From Cryobacterium adonitolivorans (GTDB lineage Bacteria > Actinomycetota > Actinomycetes > Actinomycetales > Microbacteriaceae), in NCBI RefSeq assembly GCF_004402695.1, contig NZ_SOFL01000029.1, forward strand, positions 1 through 49,675: a stretch of 49,675 bases of DNA. The letters are read 5' to 3'. The notes beneath the pieces are model-generated. The model saw only the letters and a list, made by a program, of their open reading frames with translations, had not been told where the DNA came from and ran no database searches. The position numbers and the translations under genes were made by a program. Every line of letters begins with the position of its first letter. Positions within the stretch are counted from its first letter, which is position 1. Shown one piece after another: positions 7,905-17,008 of the stretch.

Positions 7905-8846
7905 GTGACTGACATTTCCAGCCCCCGCAGCTCCAGGGTCGCCCCGCAATTCCTCGGGATGGGGGTGGTCTGGGGTGCCAGCTTCCTGTTCATGAAGGTC
8001 GCCCTCGACGGCGTGAGTTTCGGCCAGGTGGCCTGGTCGCGCCTGGTGCTCGGCGGGCTCACGCTGGGCCTCATCGTGCTGGCCACGCGCCCGCGCGTGA
8101 ACCGCGGTCCGGTGCTGCCCCGGGAGGGCATCGTCTGGCTGCACTTCCTGGTGATCGCGTTCACCGGATGCGTGGTGCCGCACCTGCTGTTCGCCTGGGC
8201 GGAGCAGTACGTGTCATCGAGCCTGGCCAGCATCTACAACGCCGTCACGCCCATCATGACTGCGCTCATGGTGACCGCCGTCTTCCGGGTGGAAAAACTC
8301 GCCCGCGACCAGGTGATCGGCGTGCTGATCGGCATCATGGGTGTCGTCGTGATCATCGCGCCGTGGCAGTACTCGGAGCTGACCGGCGACCTCTGGGGCC
8401 AACTCGCCTGCCTGGGCGCGGCGCTCTGCTACGGCTTCACCTTCGGATACACTCGCAAGCACCTCAGCGGCCGGCCCATCGCGGGCACCACCTTCGCCTT
8501 CCTGAACATCGGCCTGGCCGGCGCCGTGATGCTGGTGCTCACGCCCGTTCTCGCCTGGCAGCCGATGACCCTGAGCGTGCCGATCGTGCTCAGCCTGCTC
8601 ACCCTCGGGGTGCTCGGCACCGGTCTCGCGTACATCTGGCACATCAACGTGTTGCGTGCCTGGGGGCCGACGACGACATCGACGGTGACCTACGTCACCC
8701 CGGTGGTCGGCGTGATGCTCGGCGTGCTGGTGCTGGCCGAGACCTTCTCCTGGCACGAACCGGCCGGAGCCGTGCTCGTGCTGCTCGGCATCCTGCTCAC
8801 CCAGAAGCGGCTGCGCCTGCCGATCGGGCTGCCCCGCACCGCCTGA
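7905..8846 (+). CDS. EamA/DMT family transporter
   Basis: A 313-residue protein with ten predicted membrane helices in two EamA repeats: FLGMGVVWGASFLFMKVALDG starts the first and LACLGAALCYGFTFGYTRK the second. Family members export or import small metabolites, but the substrate is not predictable. The GTG at 7905 is preceded by TAGGGT (7893-7898) with exactly six bases between, and no ribosome binding site is present, so the message is probably leaderless. The gene is followed by palindromic repeat copy B1. Confidence 0.88.
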   Translation: MTDISSPRSSRVAPQFLGMGVVWGASFLFMKVALDGVSFGQVAWSRLVLGGLTLGLIVLATRPRVNRGPVLPREGIVWLHFLVIAFTGCVVPHLLFAWAEQYVSSSLASIYNAVTPIMTALMVTAVFRVEKLARDQVIGVLIGIMGVVVIIAPWQYSELTGDLWGQLACLGAALCYGFTFGYTRKHLSGRPIAGTTFAFLNIGLAGAVMLVLTPVLAWQPMTLSVPIVLSLLTLGVLGTGLAYIWHINVLRAWGPTTTSTVTYVTPVVGVMLGVLVLAETFSWHEPAGAVLVLLGILLTQKRLRLPIGLPRTA

Positions 8847-8849
8847 CTC

Positions 8850-8919
8850 GCGAGTTGCCCACCTGCGGACGAGATGCCCCGCTGTGCCGGGGCAGTTCGA
8901 CCGGAACGAGGCAACGCGG
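8850..8919. repeat. Intergenic nested palindrome, family B, copy 1
   Basis: CGAGTTGCCCACCTGCGGAC, an inner hairpin GATGCCCCGCTGTGCCGGGGCA, and a right arm GAACGAGGCAACGCGG. Same layout as the copies at 15918 and 21100, though the outer right arm is decayed. Lies between the EamA and chorismate mutase genes. Confidence 0.75.
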
Positions 8920-8954
8920 CGCGGGCATCCAAGTAGGTGCAATATCGTAAAGAC

Positions 8955-9407
8955 ATGGCTGTAAACGAGGAATTGCCCGCTGACGCGGGGCAGGACGCGA
9001 TCAATGAGTTGCAGGGCATTCGCCAGAGCATCGACAACATCGATGCCGCACTCATCCACCTGCTCGCCGAACGTTTCAAGTTCACCCAGAGCGTGGGCCG
9101 GCTCAAGGCCCAACACGGCCTGCCGCCGGCCGACCCGGCCCGCGAGTTCCTGCAGATCCAGCGCCTGCGCGGCCTGGCCGAGGATGCCAGGCTCGACCCG
9201 GCCTTCGCCGAGAAGTTCCTCAACTTCATCATCGCGGAGGTCATCCACCACCACGAGAAGATCGCCGGCGACTCCGGCGGCGCCAGGACCGCGGGCACGT
9301 CCGCGTCGCGCCCGGCCGCAGCAACCCCTCCCACGGCATCTGCTCCCGCGGAAACCGACGCCCCCGCGGGTTCCACCGACCCGGCCCACCCCGCCGCCTC
9401 CGCATGA
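8955..9407 (+). CDS. Chorismate mutase (AroQ class)
   Basis: A 150-residue protein with an all-helical AroQ domain (residues about 14-105) and a disordered Ala/Pro/Thr-rich tail. It converts chorismate to prephenate for Phe/Tyr synthesis. Active-site residues match the E. coli mutase with a constant offset of 12: Arg23, Arg40, Lys51, Asp60, Arg63 and Glu64; the seventh position (Gln88 in E. coli) falls in the His98-His100 run. The ATG at 8955 follows TATCGT (8943-8948) with six bases between and no ribosome binding site, suggesting a leaderless message. Its stop overlaps the next gene's ATG. The long C-terminal tail is unusual and may mediate interaction; in other actinobacteria a small mutase is activated by DAHP synthase, which is not seen here. 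Confidence 0.9.
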   Translation: MAVNEELPADAGQDAINELQGIRQSIDNIDAALIHLLAERFKFTQSVGRLKAQHGLPPADPAREFLQIQRLRGLAEDARLDPAFAEKFLNFIIAEVIHHHEKIAGDSGGARTAGTSASRPAAATPPTASAPAETDAPAGSTDPAHPAASA

Positions 9408-10345
9408 GCTGGAACCCGCGGGCGCTGCCTGACCAGTCCGGCCGCACCTTCGTCGTCACGGGCGCCAACGCGGGTCTGGGCTACTTCACGAGTGAGCAGC
9501 TGGCCGGCGCCGGCGCCCACGTGGTGCTCGCCTGCCGCAACCCGGCGAAGGTCGCCGCGGCGATCGCCGCGATCCGCGGGCGGGTGCCGGGAGCATCCGT
9601 CTCCGCCCTCGCCCTCGACGTGGCCGATCTCGCCTCGGTGCGCAGCGCCGCCGACCGGATGCTCGAATTCCCGCAGCTGGACGGCCTCATCCTCAATGCC
9701 GGCATCGTGCACCCGCCGCAGGACCGCTCAGTGAGCCTGGACGGCGCCGAGCTGGTGCTCGCCACTAACTACACCGGGCACTTCCTGCTCACCAGCCTCG
9801 TGCTGCCGGTGCTGCAGCGCACCCCGGGCAGCCGGGTGGTGTCGCTCGGCTCGATGATCTCCCGGCTGATGGACTCTTCGCTCGACGACCTGCAGCTGGA
9901 GGTCACCTACAACAACTGGAAGGCCTACGCGCAGTCCAAGATCGCCATGCAGGTGTTCGGCTTCGAGCTCGATCGTCGGCTGCGCGCCGCCGGCCAGGGC
10001 GGCCCCCACGGTGTGCAGAGCCTGGTGTCGCACCCCGGCTACTCGATCTCGGGACTCACCCCCGGCATCCGCGGGGTCAACGAGGTCAGCCGGTCCAAGC
10101 GCTTCGCCGATACCCTGCAAGGCTTCATCGGCGCCCAGGGCAAAGGCGCTGGCGCCTGGCCCACGGTGCGCGCGGCTATCGACCCCTCCGCTGTCGGCGG
10201 CCAGTACTACGGCCCGCGGTTCCTGACCCGGGGCGCACCGGCCCTGCAACACCCCACCCGTACCTCTCTGGACCGCGGCATCGCCGAGCACCTCTTCACC
10301 CGTACCGAGGCCCTCGTCGACGCGCCCTTCGCCCTGCCTGCCTGA
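9404..10345 (+). CDS. Short-chain dehydrogenase/reductase
   Basis: A 313-residue SDR of the retinol-dehydrogenase-like (extended classical) type. TGANAGLG at residues 19-26 binds the nucleotide, LACRN follows the second strand (Arg suggests NADP preference), NAG lies at 98-100, and the catalytic set is Ser150, Tyr175 and Lys179 (YAQSK). Substrate unknown. The ATG overlaps the chorismate mutase stop (ATGA), so the two are translationally coupled although no pathway link is evident. Confidence 0.9.
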   Translation: MSWNPRALPDQSGRTFVVTGANAGLGYFTSEQLAGAGAHVVLACRNPAKVAAAIAAIRGRVPGASVSALALDVADLASVRSAADRMLEFPQLDGLILNAGIVHPPQDRSVSLDGAELVLATNYTGHFLLTSLVLPVLQRTPGSRVVSLGSMISRLMDSSLDDLQLEVTYNNWKAYAQSKIAMQVFGFELDRRLRAAGQGGPHGVQSLVSHPGYSISGLTPGIRGVNEVSRSKRFADTLQGFIGAQGKGAGAWPTVRAAIDPSAVGGQYYGPRFLTRGAPALQHPTRTSLDRGIAEHLFTRTEALVDAPFALPA

Positions 10346-10474
10346 TCCGACATCCCCGCCAGGCCCGCCACACACGCCGAGGCATTGCCCACCCGGCACT
10401 CCGGGAGCAGGATGCAACCGTGCGGTTCGTCGAACCGGTGGTCCGCCACGGGCGGTGCGACGGGACGGACGGGC

Positions 10475-11683
10475 ATGGGCGAGCGGATTGCGATCATCGG
10501 CGGCGGGATCGTGGGGGTGGCCATTGCGCGTGCCCTGGCGCTGCGTGGCCTCAGCGAGGTCACCGTTTTCGAGAAGGAAGACCAGCTTGCCAAGCATCAG
10601 ACCGGGCGCAACTCCGGGGTCGTGCACGCCGGCCTCTACTATCAGCCGGGCACGCTCAAGGCGCAGCTGTGCGCTGCGGGTCGCCTCAGCATCCGGGACT
10701 TCTGCATCGAGAAGAACCTGCCATACAGCGAGGTGGGCAAACTCGTCGTCGCGGTCGACGAGTCCGAACTCGCGGCCCTCGCCGACATCGAACGGCGGTC
10801 GCTTGCCAACGGGGTGCCCGGTCTGGCCCGGCTCGACGGCCTGGCCCGCATCCGCGAGATCGAACCGCACGTGGCGGGCATCGCGGCGGTGCACTCGCCG
10901 CACACCGCGGCGGTGGACTACGGCGCGATCACCGAGGCGATGGCGCAGGATGTCCGCGCCAACGGCGGCACCGTCCTCACCAGCCAGGAGGTCGTTGCTC
11001 TGCAGATCGACGGCCCGACCGTGCACGTGCGCACGACTACCGACGAGCAGGTCTTCGACAGGGTGATCGCCTGCGCCGGGCTGCAGTCCGACCTGGTGGC
11101 GCGCCTGGTCGGCGCGGACCCGTCGCCGAAGATCCTGCCGTTCCGCGGCGAGTACTGGGCGCTGGATGCCGCCCGCACCGACCTGGTGCGCGGCATGATC
11201 TACCCGGTGCCCGACCCGCGGTTCCCGTTCCTCGGCGTGCACTTCACCCGCGGCGTCTACGACGACGTGCACGTGGGGCCCAACGCGGTGCCGGCGCTCG
11301 CCCGCGAGGGTTACACCTGGCTGACCGTCTCACCGAAGGACACCTGGGAGTCGCTGCGCTGGCCGGGCGCGGGGACCCTGGCGAAACAGCACTGGCGGAT
11401 GGGCGTGGACGAGATCAGCGGCTCGCTGCTGAAACCGCTGTACTACCGCAAGGCCCGCCGCTTCATCCCCGAGCTGAGGATGGCCGACCTCAGCACGAAG
11501 ACCGCCGCCGGTGTGCGCGCCCAGGCGTGGCGCCGGGACGGCACCCTCCTCGACGATTTCGCGGTCGACCAGGTGGGCCCGGTCACCCTGCTGCGGAACG
11601 CCCCCTCACCGGCGGCCACGGCGTCGATGGCGATCGCGGAGCACGTGATCGAGCACTACGTTCTGGCCCGCGCCACCGAGTAG
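10475..11683 (+). CDS. lhgO: L-2-hydroxyglutarate oxidase
   Basis: A 402-residue FAD-dependent oxidase of the LhgO/YgaF family, which oxidises L-2-hydroxyglutarate to 2-oxoglutarate at the membrane. The dinucleotide motif GGGIVG is at residues 9-14; RNSGVVHAGLYYQPG, PFRGEYWAL, PVPDPRFPFLGVHFTR and VGPNAV are characteristic of the family. The ATG at 10475 gives the standard N-terminus (MGERIAIIGGG); extension to 10385 adds an unrelated sequence. A 15-base palindrome (CGGTTCGTCGAACCG, 10423-10437) lies upstream and could be an operator. It is followed by a nested inverted repeat that probably terminates transcription. Confidence 0.93.
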   Translation: MGERIAIIGGGIVGVAIARALALRGLSEVTVFEKEDQLAKHQTGRNSGVVHAGLYYQPGTLKAQLCAAGRLSIRDFCIEKNLPYSEVGKLVVAVDESELAALADIERRSLANGVPGLARLDGLARIREIEPHVAGIAAVHSPHTAAVDYGAITEAMAQDVRANGGTVLTSQEVVALQIDGPTVHVRTTTDEQVFDRVIACAGLQSDLVARLVGADPSPKILPFRGEYWALDAARTDLVRGMIYPVPDPRFPFLGVHFTRGVYDDVHVGPNAVPALAREGYTWLTVSPKDTWESLRWPGAGTLAKQHWRMGVDEISGSLLKPLYYRKARRFIPELRMADLSTKTAAGVRAQAWRRDGTLLDDFAVDQVGPVTLLRNAPSPAATASMAIAEHVIEHYVLARATE

Positions 11684-11687
11684 GTGA

Positions 11688-11769
11688 CTGTGGCGCCCCG
11701 CCCCGGATGCTGTTCCGTGCACCCTTGATGGCCCGATGCGCCCTCCATAGTGGGCGCATGGCGCCACAG
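11688..11769. terminator. Nested inverted repeats, probable bidirectional terminator
   Basis: Outer arms CTGTGGCGCC (11688-11697) and GGCGCCACAG (11760-11769) are perfectly complementary. Directly inside the right arm is a second hairpin, ATGCGCCC-TCCATAGT-GGGCGCAT (11736-11759). It lies between the convergent lhgO and purL genes. Confidence 0.65.
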
Positions 11770-11815
11770 CAGGTGCAGCGACGCTTCCGAGAGCCGTTTC
11801 GTGTGACTGGTCGAG

Positions 11816-14122
11816 TTACGCGAACGCGTTCGGCAGCGTGCTGCGGTGACGGGACTGCAGCTCGGTCAGCGGCACCGTGAAGTAATCCTGGATCTCCAGG
11901 ACCGGGGCGGTCGCATCAGTCACGCCGATGCGCAGCACCGGGTAGTTGCGGCCTTCGCAGAGGCCGAGGAACTTCACGTCGTCCTCACGCGGTACCGAGA
12001 CCAGCACGCGGCCGGTCGACTCCGAGAACAGGGCCACGGATGCGTCGACGCCGTCGCGCTCGAGGATATCGCCGAGCCAGATCCGGGCGCCCACACCGAA
12101 GCGGAGCACGGCCTCGGCGAGGGCCTGCGCGAGGCCACCCGACGAGAGGTCATGGGCGCTGTCGATAAGGGCCTCGATCGACGCGGCGTGCAGCAGCCCG
12201 GCGAGGTCGGCTTCGCGGCCGAGGTCCACCACGGGCGGCATGCCGCCGAGGTGGTCGTGCACCACGGCGGACCACGCGGAGCCGTCGAGCTCCTCGCGGG
12301 TGATGCCGAGCAGGTAGATGTTGTGTCCGTCGTCCTGCCAACCGCTGGGCACCCGGCGGGCCACGTCGTCGATCACGCCGAGCACGGCCACGACCGGGGT
12401 CGGGTGGATCGGCTGGTCGCCGGTCTGGTTGTAGAACGACACGTTGCCGCCGGTGACCGGAATCTCCAGCTCGAGGCAGCCATCCGCCAGCCCTTCGACG
12501 GCCTGGGAGAACTGCCACATGACCTCGGGGTTCTCCGGCGAGCCGAAGTTGAGGCAGTCGCTGATGCCGACAGGCACTGCACCGGTGACGGCCACGTTGC
12601 GGTACGCCTCGGCGAGGGCCAGCTGGGCGCCGCGGTACGGGTCGAGCTGGCAGTAACGGCCGTTCGCGTCGGTGGCGATGACGAAGCCGAGGCCGGACTC
12701 CTCGTCGATGCGGATCATGCCGGCGTCGTCGGGGAAGGACAGGGCGGTGTTGCCCATCACGTAGCGGTCGTATTGGTCGGTGATCCAGCTCGGGTCGGCC
12801 AGGTTGGGCGAGCCGAGCAGCGCGAGGAACTGCTCCTGCAGCGTCGCGGCATCCGTCGCCCGGGGCAGCGCCGACGCGGAGTCGGCCTGCAGCGCGTCGA
12901 TCCAGGTGGGGTAGGCCACCGGGCGGTCGTAGACCGGGCCGTCGACGGCGACGGTGCGCGGGTCGACGTTGACGATCTCTTCGCCGTGGAAGTCGATGAT
13001 CAGGCGGCCGGAGTCGGTGACCTCGCCGAGCACGCTGGTCTCCACGTCCCACTTCTGAACCACGGCGAGGAAGCCGGCGAGCTTCTCCGGCGTGACGACG
13101 GCCATCATTCGTTCCTGGCTCTCGCTCATCAGGATCTCTTCGGCGGTGAGGGAGGGGTCGCGCAGCAACACCTTCTCCAGCTGGATGTACATGCCACCGT
13201 CGCCGTTGGAGGCCAGCTCGCTGGTGGCGCACGAGATACCCGCGGCGCCCAGGTCCTGGATGCCCTCGACGAGCTTCTCGCGGTACAGCTCGAGACAGCA
13301 CTCGATGAGCACCTTCTCGGCGAAAGGGTCGCCCACCTGCACGGCGGGGCGCTTGGTCGGGCCGCCCTCGCTGAAGGTGTCCGAGGCCAGGATGGATGCG
13401 CCGCCGATGCCGTCGCCGCCGGTGCGGGCTCCGAAGAGAACGACCTTGTTGCCGGCGCCCGAGGCGTTGGCCAGGTGCAGGTCCTCGTGGCGCAGCACGC
13501 CGACGGACAGCGCGTTGACCAGCGGGTTGCCCTGGTAGACCTTGTCGAACCAGGTTTCGCCGCCGATGTTGGGCAGGCCCAGGCAGTTGCCGTAGAAGCT
13601 GATGCCGGAGACCACACCGTGAACGACGCGGGCGGTGTCGGGGTCGTTGATGTCGCCGAAGCGCAGCGCATCCATCACGGCGACCGGGCGGGCGCCCATC
13701 GAGATGATGTCGCGCACGATGCCGCCGACGCCGGTTGCGGCGCCCTGGAACGGCTCAATGTAGGACGGGTGGTTGTGCGATTCGATCTTGAACGTGACCG
13801 CCCAGCCCTCGCCGACGTCTAGCACGCCGGCGTTCTCGCCCATGCCCACCATCAGGTTCTTCTTCATGGCCGGGGAGACCTTGTCGCCGAACTGGCGCAG
13901 GTACTTCTTCGAGCTCTTGTAGGAGCAGTGCTCGCTCCACATGACGGAGTACATGGCGAGCTCACCCGACGTCGGGCGGCGGCCCAGGATGGTGCGAATC
14001 TCGGCGTATTCGCCGGGCGTCAGCCCGAGGGCAGCGTACGGCTGCTCCTTCTCGGGAGTATTGATCGCATTTGTCACGGTGTCAGCGACGCCGCGGGAGG
14101 ATGTATTGGAAACAGCGGTCAC
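11816..14122 (-). CDS. purL: Phosphoribosylformylglycinamidine synthase subunit PurL
   Basis: A 768-residue small-type PurL, the ATP-dependent synthase part of the three-subunit FGAM synthase (with PurQ and PurS). It converts FGAR to FGAM using ammonia from PurQ. The N-terminal ISELAMYS-like [53 protein letters not shown] and [14 protein letters not shown] are family hallmarks. The GTG at 14122 has GGGAGA eleven bases upstream; a tail of about 30 non-conserved residues precedes the core. Unlike in many genomes it is not next to purQ: two unrelated genes lie between. Confidence 0.98.
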   Translation of the reverse strand: MTAVSNTSSRGVADTVTNAINTPEKEQPYAALGLTPGEYAEIRTILGRRPTSGELAMYSVMWSEHCSYKSSKKYLRQFGDKVSPAMKKNLMVGMGENAGVLDVGEGWAVTFKIESHNHPSYIEPFQGAATGVGGIVRDIISMGARPVAVMDALRFGDINDPDTARVVHGVVSGISFYGNCLGLPNIGGETWFDKVYQGNPLVNALSVGVLRHEDLHLANASGAGNKVVLFGARTGGDGIGGASILASDTFSEGGPTKRPAVQVGDPFAEKVLIECCLELYREKLVEGIQDLGAAGISCATSELASNGDGGMYIQLEKVLLRDPSLTAEEILMSESQERMMAVVTPEKLAGFLAVVQKWDVETSVLGEVTDSGRLIIDFHGEEIVNVDPRTVAVDGPVYDRPVAYPTWIDALQADSASALPRATDAATLQEQFLALLGSPNLADPSWITDQYDRYVMGNTALSFPDDAGMIRIDEESGLGFVIATDANGRYCQLDPYRGAQLALAEAYRNVAVTGAVPVGISDCLNFGSPENPEVMWQFSQAVEGLADGCLELEIPVTGGNVSFYNQTGDQPIHPTPVVAVLGVIDDVARRVPSGWQDDGHNIYLLGITREELDGSAWSAVVHDHLGGMPPVVDLGREADLAGLLHAASIEALIDSAHDLSSGGLAQALAEAVLRFGVGARIWLGDILERDGVDASVALFSESTGRVLVSVPREDDVKFLGLCEGRNYPVLRIGVTDATAPVLEIQDYFTVPLTELQSRHRSTLPNAFA

Positions 14123-14287
14123 GAGTGGCGTTCTCCCAGAGATAGCGGATGCTTGACCCGCTAAGTCTACCGGCCCGCATCACTGGCGGTCCGGTAGCCG
14201 GCTACCGTGCGCGCAACCAACCAACTGACGGCGCCTAACCCGCGCTCGGCGAACGCCCGAGCCGAAAGCCGGATGCGGCGCGGGCGG

Positions 14288-14758
14288 CTAGCTCTGGCCG
14301 CCGGGCGGGCCCATGGTGAGCAGCACCGTGAAGACCACGACCAGGCCCACCACGAGAACGGATGCCAGCAGCACCGGCCGGGCAAGCCCGAACCGCAGCA
14401 ACCGGCTCGCGACGGTCTGGTCACGGGGGTCGTCCGTGGCCTCCCGGCGCCAGCCGCCGTCGAGCAGGTCGCGTCGCTCAAGCCAGCGGTCGAACGGGAT
14501 CGTGGCGTACGGCACCACGGCGGTGGCCACGGCGAGCAGCATCAGCCGGGGCCGCCAGCGCTGGTTCACTCCCACGAGCACCGCGGTGATCCCGTAGGCC
14601 AGGAACACCAGCCCATGCACGAAGCCCCCGACCCGCACAGCGCCGTCACCGAAGGCGCCGGGTGCGAACACGTACTTGAGCAGCATCGCGGTGATCAGGA
14701 TGGTCCAGGTGATCGCCTCGGCGATGGACAGGATGCGATAGAGCAGGCGGGGTGACAC
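14288..14758 (-). CDS. DUF3817 domain membrane protein
   Basis: A 156-residue membrane protein. Three conserved helices (RILSIAEAITWTILITAMLLKY, GGFVHGLVFLAYGITAVLVG, MLLAVATAVVPYATIPFDRW) match DUF3817, in which the last segment with PYATIPFDRW is characteristic. A fourth helix near the C-terminus (VLLASVLVVGLVVVFTVLL) is an addition. Function unknown. The GTG at 14758 is chosen because GGAG lies eight bases upstream and the frame above it is not conserved. It is divergent from the aldo/keto reductase. Confidence 0.85.
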   Translation of the reverse strand: MSPRLLYRILSIAEAITWTILITAMLLKYVFAPGAFGDGAVRVGGFVHGLVFLAYGITAVLVGVNQRWRPRLMLLAVATAVVPYATIPFDRWLERRDLLDGGWRREATDDPRDQTVASRLLRFGLARPVLLASVLVVGLVVVFTVLLTMGPPGGQS

Positions 14759-14881
14759 GGGGAGAACTCCGTACGGCGTTGGGTGGCAGGTAGGTAGGGT
14801 CTCAGCCTGACAGTTCAGTCTGGGCAGAGCATCCGTCGAAGGTTGGACCCCGTCGCCGTAGCACTGTGCCAGCATGAGACG

Positions 14882-15907
14882 ATGACTCACCTTCCCGACG
14901 ACACCCGATACGACTCCATGCCCTACCGCCGCACCGGGCGCAGCGGCCTCAAGCTTCCCGCGATCTCGCTGGGCCTGTGGCAGAACTTCGGCGGCACCGT
15001 CCCGATGGAGACGCAACGCGCGATCCTGAGGCGGGCCTTCGACCTCGGAATCACACATTTCGACCTGGCCAACAACTACGGCCCGCCCTACGGCAGTGCC
15101 GAAACGAATTTCGGCCAGATCTTCGGCGAAGACTTCTCCGCCCACCGCGACGAGGTCGTCATCTCGACCAAGGCCGGCTACGACATGTGGCCGGGACCGT
15201 ACGGCGACTTCGGCTCGCGCAAGTACCTGCTGTCCAGCCTCGACCAGTCCCTCGGACGGATGGGCCTGGACTACGTCGACATCTTCTACTCCCACCGGGC
15301 GGACCCGGAAACGCCGCTCGAGGAGACCATGGGAGCCCTGCACACCGCGGTTGCGAGCGGCCGGGCGCTGTATGCCGGCATCTCCTCGTACTCGCCAGAG
15401 CGCACCCGGCAGGCCGCCGCGATTCTCGCCGACCTCGGCACTCCGCTGCTCATCCACCAGCCGTCGTACTCGATGTTCAACCGCTGGGTCGAGGACGGCC
15501 TGCTCGACACCCTCGACGACCTCGGGGTCGGCTGCATCGCCTTCTCCCCGCTGGCCCAGGGGCTGCTCACCGACCGCTACCTGAACGGGGTGCCCGAGGG
15601 CTCCCGCGCCTCACAGGCCGGTTCGATGAGCCGCGACATGGTGAACGACCAGACGGTGGGGCGCATCCGGGCCCTGACCGAGATCGCGGATGCGCGCGGC
15701 CAGTCACTCGCCCAGCTCGCCCTGTCCTGGGTGCTGCGGCGGGGCACCGTCACGTCGGCGCTCGTCGGTGCGTCATCGGTGAAGCAGCTGGAGACGAACA
15801 TTGCCGCGATCGACAACCTCGCGTTCACTGCCGAGGAGGTCACCGCGATCGACGAGCACGCCGTCGACCTGGGCATCAACCTCTGGGAGCCGTCCAGCGC
15901 CGTTTAG
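14882..15907 (+). CDS. Aldo/keto reductase (YghZ-like)
   Basis: A 341-residue NADPH-dependent aldo/keto reductase of the group that contains E. coli YghZ, an L-glyceraldehyde-3-phosphate reductase implicated in methylglyoxal detoxification. The catalytic tetrad is visible as Asp61, Tyr66, Lys97 and His138. The opening MPYRRTGRSGLKLPAISLGLW, the loop NNYGPPYGSAE and IAFSPLAQGLLTDRYL are typical of the group. The start at 14882 is the last ATG before the conserved region; CAGCAT six bases before it could be a poor -10. It lies between purL and purSQ but is transcribed the other way. Confidence 0.92.
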   Translation: MTHLPDDTRYDSMPYRRTGRSGLKLPAISLGLWQNFGGTVPMETQRAILRRAFDLGITHFDLANNYGPPYGSAETNFGQIFGEDFSAHRDEVVISTKAGYDMWPGPYGDFGSRKYLLSSLDQSLGRMGLDYVDIFYSHRADPETPLEETMGALHTAVASGRALYAGISSYSPERTRQAAAILADLGTPLLIHQPSYSMFNRWVEDGLLDTLDDLGVGCIAFSPLAQGLLTDRYLNGVPEGSRASQAGSMSRDMVNDQTVGRIRALTEIADARGQSLAQLALSWVLRRGTVTSALVGASSVKQLETNIAAIDNLAFTAEEVTAIDEHAVDLGINLWEPSSAV

Positions 15908-15917
15908 TTCCGGAGCG

Positions 15918-15986
15918 CGAGTTGCCCCTTAACGGGCGAATTGCCCCGGCGCACCGGGGCAATTCGTCCGAAACAGGGCAACTCGG
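15918..15986. repeat. Intergenic nested palindrome, family B, copy 2
   Basis: CGAGTTGCCCCTTAACGGGC, inner hairpin GAATTGCCCCGGCGCACCGG with right half GGGGCAATTC, then ACAGGGCAACTCGG. Outer and inner arms carry nearly the same sequence, so the element can fold as one long stem or two alternatives. Lies between the convergent aldo/keto reductase and purQ genes. Confidence 0.8.
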
Positions 15987-15998
15987 CGCAGGCACGAC

Positions 15999-16697
15999 CT
16001 ACGCGTTGACCAGCGAACGCTCGATCACCGAGGTGAAGAACGCGAGCCCGTCCACGCCGCTGCGCATCGCCAGAGCGGTGTCAGGGCCGAAGCCGGGTTC
16101 CACGGCGTGCTCGGGGTGCGGCATCAGGCCCACGACATTGCCGCGCGCGTTGCTGATGCCGGCGATCTCGTTGAGCGAACCATTCGGGTTCACGTCGAGG
16201 TAACGGGCGATAACGCGGCCCTCGCCCTCGAGGCGGGCCAGGGTGTCGGTGGAGGCGATGAAGCCGCCCTCGCCGTTCTTCAGCGGGATGGTGATTTCCT
16301 GGTTTGCGGTGAACCCGTTGGTCCAGGCGGTGTCGGTGTTTTCGATGCGCAGACGCTGGTCGCGGCAGATGAACGCGCCGGCCTCGTTGCGGATCAGCCC
16401 GCCCTCGAGCAGGTGTGCCTCGGTGAGCATCTGGAAGCCGTTGCAGATGCCGAGCACGGGCATACCCTTGTTCGCGGCGTCGATGACCTCGGCCATGATC
16501 GGCGAGAGGCTGGCGATGGCGCCGCAGCGCAGGTAGTCGCCGTAGCTGAAGCCGCCCGGTAGTACGAGCGCGTCCACGCCGTGCAGGTCGTGCTCGCCGT
16601 GCCACAGGGCAACCGGCGTCGCGCCGGCCAGGCGGATGGCGCGCTGGGCGTCGCGGTCGTCGAGCGAGCCCGGGAACGTGACGACGCCGATGCGCAT
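15999..16697 (-). CDS. purQ: Phosphoribosylformylglycinamidine synthase subunit PurQ (glutaminase)
   Basis: A 232-residue class I glutamine amidotransferase that supplies ammonia to PurL. The triad is Cys85 (LGICNGFQ), His194 and Glu196 (MPHPEHA). The N-terminus [17 protein letters not shown] is standard. The ATG at 16697 shares one base with the purS stop (TGATG), showing coupled translation. Length is normal. Confidence 0.97.
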   Translation of the reverse strand: MRIGVVTFPGSLDDRDAQRAIRLAGATPVALWHGEHDLHGVDALVLPGGFSYGDYLRCGAIASLSPIMAEVIDAANKGMPVLGICNGFQMLTEAHLLEGGLIRNEAGAFICRDQRLRIENTDTAWTNGFTANQEITIPLKNGEGGFIASTDTLARLEGEGRVIARYLDVNPNGSLNEIAGISNARGNVVGLMPHPEHAVEPGFGPDTALAMRSGVDGLAFFTSVIERSLVNA

Positions 16698-16966
16698 CAG
16701 TGCGTTTCCCCGGCGACGGCCTCGAGCACGAAGATGCTGGTGACATCCTCGATCACGGAGTTGGACAGCACGGTGTCGGCGAGTTCCTGCACCTCGGCGA
16801 GCAGCGCGGCGTCCGCGGGGCCCTCCACGGTGAGTTCGAACCGCTTGCCGACGCGCACGCCGGTGAACTCGGTCTTGCCGAGGCGGCGAAGGGCGCCGGC
16901 GACGGCCTTGCCCTGGGGATCGAGCAGTTCTGCCTTGGGCATAACTTCTACGACGATGGTTGGCAT
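16697..16966 (-). CDS. purS: Phosphoribosylformylglycinamidine synthase subunit PurS
   Basis: An 89-residue protein that bridges PurQ and PurL in FGAM synthase and helps to channel ammonia. [27 protein letters not shown] and [14 protein letters not shown] match the family throughout. GGAGTGAG precedes the ATG. Only 39 bases separate it from the end of kynU on the same strand, so read-through from the kyn operon is possible, but a separate -10 is present. Confidence 0.96.
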   Translation of the reverse strand: MPTIVVEVMPKAELLDPQGKAVAGALRRLGKTEFTGVRVGKRFELTVEGPADAALLAEVQELADTVLSNSVIEDVTSIFVLEAVAGETH

Positions 16967-17002
16967 GGCTCACTCCGTAAGACGTCGGGGGCGGATGCGT
17001 CG

Positions 17003-17008
17003 ATTCTA
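17003..17008 (-). promoter_or_regulatory. Possible -10 element for purSQ
   Basis: TAGAAT on the minus strand overlaps the kynU stop codon, 36 bases before the purS ATG. No good -35 is visible, so purSQ may depend on this promoter, on the kyn transcript, or on both. Confidence 0.4.

Noticed and set aside
10423..10437. Palindrome CGGTTCGTCGAACCG upstream of lhgO as an operator
   Set aside because: No regulator gene is next to it and no second copy was seen; only noted in the lhgO entry.
11846..13822. Long plus-strand open frame of 658 codons opposite purL
   Set aside because: It mirrors the codon structure of purL, is rich in Val, Gly, His and Arg and shows no domain; typical antisense shadow in GC-rich DNA.
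14759..15457. N-terminal extension of the DUF3817 frame
   Set aside because: The extension runs opposite the aldo/keto reductase, has antisense composition, and a good ribosome binding site marks the GTG at 14758.
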